From NCBI GenBank assembly GCA_039000685.1, contig JAWBNW010000012.1:1-16017 (forward strand): DNA of 16,017 bases, written 5' to 3'. This DNA is from JAVZGQ01 sp039000685 (GTDB lineage: Archaea; Aenigmatarchaeota; Aenigmatarchaeia; CG10238-14; SCSR01). Shown one piece after another: positions 1-6,731 of this stretch. The translations under genes were made by a program, and so were the position numbers. Within the stretch, counting starts at the first letter, position 1; each line of letters starts with the position of its first letter. Under the pieces are notes generated by a model that saw only the letters and a program-made list of their open reading frames with translations, had not been told where the DNA came from and made no database searches.

Positions 1-60
1 TAAGGTTTTGTTCAGACTCCCCGTAAAATTTGGACATTATTTCTGGACCAGAAATCGAGA
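1..60 (-). repeat. D1-like segment joined to D2 of cdc48
   Basis: Bases 1-60 match bases 2493-2552 (the D1 coding region of the same gene) at 58 of 60 positions; the differences are at 17 and 56. Read in the shifted frame they encode the D1 string GPEIMSKFYGESEQNL, not a D2-type sequence. Beyond base 60 the D2 sequence is clearly diverged from D1, and two extra bases near 60-62 put the two parts out of frame. Either the assembly joined two similar regions at a contig end, or a recombination event copied D1 into D2. Confidence 0.8.
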
Positions 61-3000
61 AATGAAGTTTGCTCCACTTTCATTTGCAACAGCTTTTGCT
101 AGCAAAGTTTTTCCACATCCTGGAGGACCATAAAGCAAAATTCCTTTTGGTGGAGTAATTCCCATCCTTTCAAAACTTTCAGGATTTTTTAAAGGCCATT
201 CTACCATTTCTTTCAATTGTTGCTTAACTTCTTCCAAATCACCGACGTCATTCCAAGTTACTTTCGGAACTTCTACAAGTACTTCTCTCATTGCACTTGG
301 CTCAACAACTTTCAAAGCATTTTCAAAATCTTCTCTTTTGACAACAAGCTTTTCTATAACTTCTTTTGGAAGTTCTGTTTCTTCTTTCCATTTTATTTCT
401 GGCAAAACTCTTCTTAAGGCTGACATGGCAGCTTCCTTGCACAAAGCCATGATGTCAGCACCAACATAACCATAAGTTATGTCAGCAAGCCAGTTCAAGT
501 CAACATCTTTATCCAAAGGCATGTTTCTTGTATGGATCTTGAAGATCTCAAGTCTCCCATTCCTGTCAGGAACTGGAAGCTCTATTTCTCTGTCAAATCT
601 ACCACCTCTTCTCAAAGCAGGATCTATGGCATTAGGCCTGTTCGTGGCTGCTATGACTACAACTTTTCCTCTTTTCTTCAACCCATCCATAAGAGTGTTG
701 TGAACTATTACAGGTGCGTGACCTACTATGAAATTCGAAGTTTCTGTTGTTAAATCATACATTTCTATTTCTTCATCAACTCTCCCAATCCTTTCTACCT
801 TAACAGGAATAGCTTCACTTACAGATATTTTCTTCAGCTCACTTATGAATTCATTCTCTATTCCTTCAAGAGCTTTGATGAAATAGCCTAAAACATTGGA
901 ATTTATGTGAAGATCTACATTAGGTGATAAGTAACGGTATTTGTTATCATCTAATCTTATCCCATAGCTTTTTCTTATTTCAAACAGTTTTTCTTTTATC
1001 GGCCAAACTATTGAAGATACTAACTTCTTTCTTTCTAAAAGATTTTTAAGCTTAAGTCTCTTTTGTGGTATTTCAACATATCTCCCTATTTTTTCAACGA
1101 AAGTTTTGAATACTTCATAACCTCCAAAAGGTTGGATGGCATAGAGATTATAAATTTTTATTCTAGCAGGGATTTCTAGGGAATAAAGCAAGCTTGCTAT
1201 ACCCATTGCTAATTTTTCACTTGATGTATAGAACCTTATTTGCGAATTACTCACATATCCATCACCTTCTAGCAATCCTGCCAAAAATGCTGCTCTTGCA
1301 TTCTCAGGTGAGTTGAAAATCTCTTTCGGTACTTCTACTTCATGTGACTTTTTGCCTATTGGAATGCCAAAATATTCTGACAAGAACTTAACGATTGGTT
1401 TTGAATAAGTATAAAGCATCTTTACATGAGCTTGCTTCATCTTACATTTTACTTTAAAGCATTCTTCAATCAAATTTTCGCATTCTTCAGCAATTTCTCC
1501 ACTCACGTTCAAAGCATAATTATAGAGATGACCTTCTGAGATGATGTAACCTAAAAGTCTTGCTAATTTTTCGTCAAGGAATTCAGGCAGTTTAATGAAG
1601 AATTTTTCTTTGATAGGATAAATTTTGCCATCTGACTTGTAAGCTATTCCAAGGATGTTAAAGGATTTTACACACTCTAATCTCACAACACCTTCTTTAA
1701 TACTTAAAATTCCCATTTTCTTTAACTTTCTAAGTGAATTGTTCAAAGCTTTTCTAGTAACATTTAACTTCTTTTCCAGTTCTTCTTTTCTAATTTCTTT
1801 CATTTTGCTCAAAATAAATGCTATTTTTTGATAAGGTTTCTTTAGCTCATTCACAAAGATTTCATTGTTTTCCAATTTTACCAATTCAGAAAGTTTGATG
1901 AATCTTCTTCCAAAAATTGCAGCCGGCAAAGAACTTTTTTCAACTTTTAAAATCCATTTTTCTCGTTCTTTTAATTTTTTCAGATCAAGTTTTTGAATAC
2001 TGTTTTCTAATGGAATCTTTTTTGGAGCTAAAACATAATCTCCTTCCTTCAATTCTTCTGCACTTACCCACTTCACACCATCATTGCCTATTCTCAAAAA
2101 CTTTGTGATGGATGAACAAACAACTTTTTCCTCTGTAGATAATTGAATTTCATATTGCTTTTTCACTTTAGTTTTTGATAGAGCGATTATTTTTGCTTTT
2201 GAAATTTTTCCATTTTCACTAAAACTTAAAACATACACATCATTTTTAGGAATTTTGTGGACAACACCAAATTCATCTTCTATAATTTTACCTTTAGTTT
2301 TCTCAAATAACTCCTTAATTGAACAAGGTTCATCAGCATAAACTAATGTTGATGGATGCAAACATAAAAGTTGGCTGGTAACTCTTCTTTCAACCTCTCC
2401 TGTAGTCTCTTCCCTTTTCGGGGCAATTGCATCTATTTCATCAATGAAAATTATCGAAGGCGCATTTTTTTCTGCTTCTTCGAAAATTTTTCTAAGGTTT
2501 TGTTCAGATTCCCCGTAAAATTTGGACATTATTTCTGGACCAGAAATTGAGAAGAAATTTGCCCCACTTTCATTAGCAACAGCTTTTGCAAGCAAAGTTT
2601 TTCCTGTGCCCGGAGGACCATAAAGCAAAACACCGCGCGGAGCATCTATACCAAGTCTTTCAAAAATTTCTGGATGTCTTAAAGGCAATTCAATCATTTC
2701 TCTCACTTTTTCTACCACATCTTTTATCCCACCAATGTCTTCATAAGTTACAGCAGGAATTGCCTTCTCTTCAAGCTTCAAACTTTCAGGGAGCTCTGGC
2801 AAAATTTCAAGCTCTGTTATGTCACCAATTCTAACTATTCCTCCAGGTTCAGTGTTAGTTACTATGAACCTAGTCTCTCCTGGGAATGGTGTGAAGAAAA
2901 ATTCTTCAAAAAAATCGCTACCGAAAAACTCGTCAAAGAAAGCTCCTCCTCTAGATCTTTTCCTGACAACAGGAGAAGGAACAATTATATCTCCTTTCAC

Positions 3001-3384
3001 AACAGGCCTCATGTAAAGATTTTGTCTAATTAAATCTGGAGAGACATGAATCATAAGACCTCTTTCAGCAGGAGCTATCGCCACACTTTTTGCTTCTTTC
3101 ACTTCAGCTTTTCTTACCTTTACATATTCTCCCACACCAGAGCCAGCATTTCTTCTCACTATTCCATCCATTCTTATGATGTTCAATCCAACATCAGCAG
3201 GATAAGCCCTTACAGCTATGGCAGCAGTTTTTCTACTTCCTTCAATTTCAACCACATCACCCTCTTTTATTCCAAGCTTGTGCATGTTAGCAGAATCAAT
3301 TCTAACAATTCCCCTTCCTGCTTCTTCCCTTGCTGTTAGTTCACCAACTTTAAGCCTTATTTCCTTTTCTTCTTTCTCAGCCAT
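37..3384 (-). CDS. cdc48: CDC48/VCP-type AAA+ ATPase with intein; 3' end truncated and frameshifted
   Basis: Archaeal CDC48 (VAT/p97 family) is a hexameric ATPase that unfolds proteins and feeds the proteasome. Residues 5-190 fit the CDC48 N-domain, with a Phe/acid-rich loop at 148-164. D1 has Walker A GPPGTGKT (256-263) and Walker B IIFIDEID (311-318). An intein fills residues 341-896, after which D1 resumes with TLMDGL and the ATNRP and GRFDRE motifs; the usual Pro before GRFDRE is Gly. D2 begins with Walker A GPPGCGKT (1086-1093) but stops at residue 1115, before Walker B. The last residues (RFLVQK) come from a frameshift: positions 1-60 repeat the D1 sequence in another frame. The ATG at 3382-3384 directly follows the upstream TGA and has a strong Shine-Dalgarno, GAGGAGGAT (3388-3396). 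Family assignment is firm; the 3' end is suspect or a real break. Confidence 0.95.
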   Translation of the reverse strand: MAEKEEKEIRLKVGELTAREEAGRGIVRIDSANMHKLGIKEGDVVEIEGSRKTAAIAVRAYPADVGLNIIRMDGIVRRNAGSGVGEYVKVRKAEVKEAKSVAIAPAERGLMIHVSPDLIRQNLYMRPVVKGDIIVPSPVVRKRSRGGAFFDEFFGSDFFEEFFFTPFPGETRFIVTNTEPGGIVRIGDITELEILPELPESLKLEEKAIPAVTYEDIGGIKDVVEKVREMIELPLRHPEIFERLGIDAPRGVLLYGPPGTGKTLLAKAVANESGANFFSISGPEIMSKFYGESEQNLRKIFEEAEKNAPSIIFIDEIDAIAPKREETTGEVERRVTSQLLCLHPSTLVYADEPCSIKELFEKTKGKIIEDEFGVVHKIPKNDVYVLSFSENGKISKAKIIALSKTKVKKQYEIQLSTEEKVVCSSITKFLRIGNDGVKWVSAEELKEGDYVLAPKKIPLENSIQKLDLKKLKEREKWILKVEKSSLPAAIFGRRFIKLSELVKLENNEIFVNELKKPYQKIAFILSKMKEIRKEELEKKLNVTRKALNNSLRKLKKMGILSIKEGVVRLECVKSFNILGIAYKSDGKIYPIKEKFFIKLPEFLDEKLARLLGYIISEGHLYNYALNVSGEIAEECENLIEECFKVKCKMKQAHVKMLYTYSKPIVKFLSEYFGIPIGKKSHEVEVPKEIFNSPENARAAFLAGLLEGDGYVSNSQIRFYTSSEKLAMGIASLLYSLEIPARIKIYNLYAIQPFGGYEVFKTFVEKIGRYVEIPQKRLKLKNLLERKKLVSSIVWPIKEKLFEIRKSYGIRLDDNKYRYLSPNVDLHINSNVLGYFIKALEGIENEFISELKKISVSEAIPVKVERIGRVDEEIEMYDLTTETSNFIVGHAPVIVHNTLMDGLKKRGKVVVIAATNRPNAIDPALRRGGRFDREIELPVPDRNGRLEIFKIHTRNMPLDKDVDLNWLADITYGYVGADIMALCKEAAMSALRRVLPEIKWKEETELPKEVIEKLVVKREDFENALKVVEPSAMREVLVEVPKVTWNDVGDLEEVKQQLKEMVEWPLKNPESFERMGITPPKGILLYGPPGCGKTLLAKAVANESGANFISRFLVQK
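697..2364 (-). mobile_element. Intein with LAGLIDADG homing endonuclease inside CDC48 D1
   Basis: In-frame protein-splicing element of 556 residues, inserted between SQLL and TLMDGL of D1, just after Walker B. It starts with Cys (block A, CLHPSTLVYADEP) and ends with VIVHN, followed by Thr as the +1 extein nucleophile. Removing it restores the normal run SQLL-TLMDGL. Two dodecapeptide motifs, near intein residues 266-279 (LARLLGYIISEG) and 357-370 (ARAAFLAGLLEGDG), mark a LAGLIDADG endonuclease; both keep an acidic residue at the catalytic place, so it may be active. Residues about 185-230 resemble a winged helix. Block F reads YDLTTETSNFIV. Block B (VVCSSITKFL) lacks the usual His. Archaeal CDC48 inteins are known; this is a full-size one. 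Confidence 0.94.
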
Positions 3385-3729
3385 TCAATCCTCCTCTTCA
3401 AACACATCTTCCTCTAATAATACTTTGAAAGCTTTCCACATAACTTTTTCCCCCCACTCTCTCATAAATTTTTCTATTTTGTCAAATTCGTCTTCTGGGA
3501 TAATAAAACTGCTTTGGTCGACTTTTTGGTGAGGGATTTCATTGAGCAAGCCCTCTCTCTGGTAAGTGTAGACTTTCTCTTTTGGTTTTTTGCTGACAAA
3601 AATTTCCTTTCTTATCATCTGCTTCCAGCCGTACAGGCTGCGAAAAAACTTATTCCTCTCGTAATAGCTCTCAAACTTTCCAGACTTCACACTGAAAGTT
3701 ATCAACACAGCCCTTTTTTCTGTTTTCAT
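3385..3729 (-). CDS. Unrecognised 114-aa protein, first gene of the cdc48 operon
   Basis: I do not recognise this family. It is a soluble, charged protein with no signal peptide or membrane segment. It opens with a likely beta strand (KRAVLITFSV), followed by a basic aromatic stretch (YYERNKFFRSLYGWKQ) and a C-terminal acidic tail (EEDVFEEED). The strand-then-helix order would suit a small ferredoxin-like or nucleic-acid-binding fold, but this is a guess. The stop codon TGA at 3385-3387 directly abuts the cdc48 ATG, and its last codons contain the cdc48 Shine-Dalgarno, so the two are probably translationally coupled. Its own start has no Shine-Dalgarno but a TATA box 26-33 bases upstream, which suggests a leaderless mRNA. 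Confidence 0.8.
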   Translation of the reverse strand: MKTEKRAVLITFSVKSGKFESYYERNKFFRSLYGWKQMIRKEIFVSKKPKEKVYTYQREGLLNEIPHQKVDQSSFIIPEDEFDKIEKFMREWGEKVMWKAFKVLLEEDVFEEED

Positions 3730-3754
3730 ATTTTAGATTATTTAAACACTAAAA

Positions 3755-3762
3755 TATTTAAA
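3755..3762 (-). promoter_or_regulatory. TATA box of the 114-aa/cdc48 operon
   Basis: TTTAAATA on the minus strand lies 26-33 bases before the ATG at 3729. With the usual archaeal spacing, transcription would begin at or next to the start codon, giving a leaderless mRNA. A second TTTAAATA sits only 10-17 bases before the ATG, too close to be the working box for this start. Confidence 0.6.
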
Positions 3763-3780
3763 GATGATTGTTTAAAATCT

Positions 3781-3810
3781 AGATTTTTAAATCTCTGTTT
3801 TTTCAAACAG
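3781..3810. repeat. Two adjacent short inverted repeats at the end of the surface-gene cluster
   Basis: Bases 3795-3810 form a 6-bp stem, CTGTTT/AAACAG, whose loop reads GAAA on the minus strand; it overlaps the stop codon of the downstream minD gene. Bases 3781-3794 form a second 6-bp pairing, AGATTT/AAATCT, with a 2-base centre. They lie between the end of the long minus-strand gene run and the promoter of the cdc48 operon, so they may help end or stabilise the upstream transcript. No long U tract follows directly, so a terminator is not established. Confidence 0.35.
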
Positions 3811-4597
3811 GACTTAAAGAAGCCCTAAATCTCATGAAATTTCTCAATCTTTCCATTATTCTTGAAAAAGAACTTTCCGCTATATACTCTTCGCCAACAA
3901 GCCTTGCTGCAAACTTTATCATTTCTCTGCTAGCAGGAGAATTTTTATTCAGCATCACAACAGGCATCTTGAGAGAAAGAGCCTTCTTGATGTTTTTATC
4001 GTATGGAATTGAAGCAAGTACCGGCAAACGAGCCAATTCTTCTATTTCTTTCACACTCATCTCATACCTTGCCTTGTCAACGGCATTCAAAACTATGCCA
4101 ACAGGCTTAAGGTTTAGCTCATTGACCACTTCCTGATATTTCACCACATCTATAACAGAAGGAACATAAGGTGAAGTCACGTACAAAACTTCATCGCAAG
4201 CTTTCAAGCAAGCCATGGCTTCTCTTCCTAAACCAGGACTACTGTCCAAAAGAATTATATCATTTTTTTCTTCAAGTGGTTTCAAACTTTCCCTAAGCAA
4301 AGTAACATCAACACCTTCAAGTTCAGTCACAGAAAGTGAAGCAGGAACTACTTTCATTCCAGTGTAATGATCATAAGTAGCTTCTTCTATGCTAGACTCT
4401 CCCCTTAAGACTTTGTTCAAAGTTATTGGGCAATAATACATCCCAAGATATAAGCCCAAATGAGAAGTTGTGATGTTGCAGTCGACAACCGTCACTTTTT
4501 TATTTAAATGGTGTGATAAGGCTGCCCCTAAGTTTATTGTCAAAGTTGTTTTTCCAACACCACCTTTTCCAGAAACTATACCAATTATTCTTGCCAT
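3803..4597 (-). CDS. minD: MinD/ParA-like ATPase, copy 1 (last gene of the surface cluster)
   Basis: A 264-aa ATPase of the MinD/ParA family, proteins that bind the membrane as ATP dimers and position other complexes. The deviant Walker A, SGKGGVGKTT, is at residues 9-18, and the Walker B-like strand reads IILLDSSPGLG. The switch I motif is VVDCNITTSHLG, with Asn where E. coli MinD has Asp40. The C-terminus (about 243-257, FSRIMERLRNFMRF) would form a basic amphipathic helix, as in MinD membrane targeting. It resembles the second copy at 9194-9958 throughout. It follows the 83-aa gene after 28 bases and has no clear Shine-Dalgarno; an A/T-rich TATA-like stretch lies about 22-31 bases upstream, so a separate leaderless start is possible. 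Family is certain, partner unknown. Confidence 0.93.
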   Translation of the reverse strand: MARIIGIVSGKGGVGKTTLTINLGAALSHHLNKKVTVVDCNITTSHLGLYLGMYYCPITLNKVLRGESSIEEATYDHYTGMKVVPASLSVTELEGVDVTLLRESLKPLEEKNDIILLDSSPGLGREAMACLKACDEVLYVTSPYVPSVIDVVKYQEVVNELNLKPVGIVLNAVDKARYEMSVKEIEELARLPVLASIPYDKNIKKALSLKMPVVMLNKNSPASREMIKFAARLVGEEYIAESSFSRIMERLRNFMRFRASLSPV

Positions 4598-4625
4598 GCT
4601 ATTTAATAATTGTGTTGTTATTTAC

Positions 4626-4877
4626 TTATTTTTTCTCAGCTTCCTCTTTCTTCGGTTTTAAAATCGAGAAAAGACCACCAGCAGCTTTCTTCCTCAAGAA
4701 TGGAAGACCTGTCTTGGGATTTTCAACCACCTCGTAGCCAAGTGGCAAATCAAAAATAGCATTTGCTGGGTCTTTTGAGAAATAGAATATCCTAGCGTTT
4801 CCTTTGACTTTCACATGGAGCCAAAACTTTTGACCATTCTTCTTAGATTTGTAGATGAAAGGTCCAAACAGCCCCAT
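4626..4877 (-). CDS. Unrecognised small basic protein, 83 aa
   Basis: Not recognised. It has no signal peptide or membrane segment, so it is probably cytoplasmic. It begins MGLFGPFIYKSKKNG, includes a central HVKVKGNARIFYFSKDP stretch likely to form beta strands, and a Gly-Pro-containing turn (ENPKTGLPFLRKK), then ends in a Lys/Glu-rich tail. The compact, strand-rich basic make-up would suit a small binding protein, possibly of nucleic acid or of a membrane partner, but nothing proves this. It lies between the 414-aa membrane protein (23-base gap) and the last minD gene (28-base gap), on the same strand. No Shine-Dalgarno is visible before its ATG. Confidence 0.75.
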   Translation of the reverse strand: MGLFGPFIYKSKKNGQKFWLHVKVKGNARIFYFSKDPANAIFDLPLGYEVVENPKTGLPFLRKKAAGGLFSILKPKKEEAEKK

Positions 4878-4900
4878 AATATTTTTTTAGTCTTTGATTT

Positions 4901-6145
4901 TTATTTTTCTGTCTCTTCTTCCAATTTTTGCAAAAGCTTTGGTTTCTTTCCCCTTCTTCTCAAGTACCAATAGGCTAAGAAAGCTGAAGCTATCAAGATT
5001 ATTAACAATAGAATCAACCACCAGAGCAAAGCAGGAGGTCTGTAGAGATATAGAGTGGCACTTGCTAGCTGCAGAGCAGCATCTTCGATATATTTCTCAA
5101 CTTTTGTCAATTCTTTTTTCGCTTCAGCGATTTTCTTTAGCCTGAAATAATCTTTCACATTCTCCAAACTCAATCTAGCATAATTCAAGGTTTGGTTGGC
5201 AAGAGCAACATCATATCCTTCTGAAAAAGCTGAATTTATTTCTCCTTGAATTTCTAAGATCAAGAACTCATAGTTCAAGATCTTGCTATAAATTTCTTCC
5301 TCTTCAGGTGGAGCAACAGAAACAACTTCTATGGCAATTTCTCCCCTTTTCTTCGCCCCCTCATCATTCCAAACTTCAAACTCAAGAGGATAAATTCCAA
5401 CTTCCACGCTTTCAGGAACTTCAATCGAGACAACAAAAACAACAGACTGGTTCAAACCCAAGGCAGAAACTTGCTTGGGGTAAATTTCCACATTGATTAG
5501 GGAAGACATAGACATGTAAAGTTTGAGATTGTGCAGTGCAGCAGTTCCTATATTTTTCACAGTTATGTTCAACAGTCTTTTTTCTCCTCTATAGAATTTG
5601 GCCCCAGAGGGATATTCTAAGCTTAAATCAGGTATTCCAAGAACAGGAGCTGGTGGAGCGGCAGGAGCAGCGGCTGGTGGGTAGACCGGAATGATCTGTG
5701 GGGGTGGAGAATAAACTGAGAAAGCCCCCCATGCTTCCACGACTCTTGTGTCGTAATATGATCTTGCTTGAATGTAGTAGAGACCAATGTTTGGTGGGAG
5801 AAAGATGGTGCTGTAGCTTCTCCTCATCCCAGGGTTCAACGGAACATAAACATCATAATAATAAGCAAGAGGCCTTAAAGTTCCGTTTATGTAGCCACTC
5901 ACTCTTATTTCAATCTTTTCTGTCACAGGCTTTGTTCCTATGTTGATGAATTCTGTTGTTATCTGCTGAGTTTCTCCAATTTCAAGATAAGGTTTAAAGG
6001 CTAAGAGCAATTTCCCAATCAATTTTTCTTGAATAGAAACATTTATGGTGTTCACGACAAGACCAACTTTTGACAAAAAGTTTCTCAAGATAAAAATAGA
6101 TACGAGCAAGAGAATCAAAATTAGGGCAAAGTAGATTTTACGCAT
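4901..6145 (-). CDS. Membrane-anchored Ig-like protein with helical stalk, 414 aa
   Basis: Predicted surface protein held at both ends in the membrane. Residues 4-20 are a signal anchor. Residues 45-145 look like a first Ig-like beta domain. A Pro/Ala-rich linker follows (about 147-171), then a second domain (172-275) with the CARDB/NEW3-type pattern RLLNITVKNIGTAALHNLKLY. Residues 283-365 are charged and helical, probably a coiled coil, leading to a strong transmembrane helix (about 372-395) and a short basic cytoplasmic tail. The ATG lies 8 bases inside the end of the 197-aa gene, so the two are coupled. The tail faces the cytosol where the MinD ATPases act. Function not known; a structural or adhesive role is inferred from the cluster. 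Confidence 0.85.
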   Translation of the reverse strand: MRKIYFALILILLLVSIFILRNFLSKVGLVVNTINVSIQEKLIGKLLLAFKPYLEIGETQQITTEFINIGTKPVTEKIEIRVSGYINGTLRPLAYYYDVYVPLNPGMRRSYSTIFLPPNIGLYYIQARSYYDTRVVEAWGAFSVYSPPPQIIPVYPPAAAPAAPPAPVLGIPDLSLEYPSGAKFYRGEKRLLNITVKNIGTAALHNLKLYMSMSSLINVEIYPKQVSALGLNQSVVFVVSIEVPESVEVGIYPLEFEVWNDEGAKKRGEIAIEVVSVAPPEEEEIYSKILNYEFLILEIQGEINSAFSEGYDVALANQTLNYARLSLENVKDYFRLKKIAEAKKELTKVEKYIEDAALQLASATLYLYRPPALLWWLILLLIILIASAFLAYWYLRRRGKKPKLLQKLEEETEK

Positions 6146-6731
6146 ATTTATATATTAGCAGAGAAACCACTAAAATGCAAAATATGACAAAGAGATAAGT
6201 GAGAACAGAGGAAGTTTGCTCCAAATTTTCCACTCTTAATGGCAAAGTTGTGGTTTTTTCTGGTACTTCAATTCCGTTGTCTTGAACCTTTTCTCCTTGA
6301 ATGTTTACTGTGAGCTTGAATTCCCTTTCTTGGAAGAAAGTTATGCCTCTGGAAGGAAGACCAGCTTTGGCTTTAATGACAATTTGGTAAGAACCTGGCT
6401 TAGTATCTTCTGGTTTAACAAAGACATCAACGGGAAAAGCTTTCACAGGTTTTGAAGTGTAAGGCAAGCTTACATACTCTTCACCAACAGAAGAGCTTAG
6501 AATGAATTCTTTTGGTTGTAAACTGACAAACCAATCTTTTGGAATTTCTACAACTTCTAGCTTAACTTGACAAGGATCTTCTTTTGTGTTCCAGAAAAGA
6601 ATTGTGAATTTGGCTGTATCATTAGCTTCTATGCTTGTAAAATCTTTTTTAACAAGACTACCAAAATTCATAGCTTCTGTGACTTGAAGCAGTGAAATCA
6701 AGAAAACCAAAACACCAAGAATTTTACTCAT
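6138..6731 (-). CDS. Secreted, C-terminally membrane-anchored Ig-like protein, 197 aa
   Basis: Signal peptide at residues 1-20 (MSKILGVLVFLISLLQVTEA), one Ig-like beta domain of about 130 residues with the NEW3-type pattern of an ETHE-like beta sandwich (EVVEIPKDWFVSL, then KPEDTKPGSYQIVIKAKAG), and a C-terminal transmembrane helix at about 174-195. A longer frame starts at a GTG (6738-6740), but the ATG at 6729-6731 is preferred: the Shine-Dalgarno AGGTG (6738-6742) is well placed for it. This ATG overlaps the stop of the 821-aa gene by 8 bases, which suggests coupled translation. The small anchored domain could tether the unanchored 821-aa protein encoded just before it, but that is inference. 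Confidence 0.85.
   Translation of the reverse strand: MSKILGVLVFLISLLQVTEAMNFGSLVKKDFTSIEANDTAKFTILFWNTKEDPCQVKLEVVEIPKDWFVSLQPKEFILSSSVGEEYVSLPYTSKPVKAFPVDVFVKPEDTKPGSYQIVIKAKAGLPSRGITFFQEREFKLTVNIQGEKVQDNGIEVPEKTTTLPLRVENLEQTSSVLTYLFVIFCILVVSLLIYKYA

Noticed and set aside
697..2364. Intein as a separate inserted gene or a gene-breaking insertion
   Set aside because: It is continuous in frame, begins with Cys, ends with HN before Thr, and its removal restores the CDC48 sequence exactly.
2586..3532. Plus-strand open frames opposite cdc48
   Set aside because: They are antisense to conserved ATPase domains, and their compositions are typical of reverse frames.
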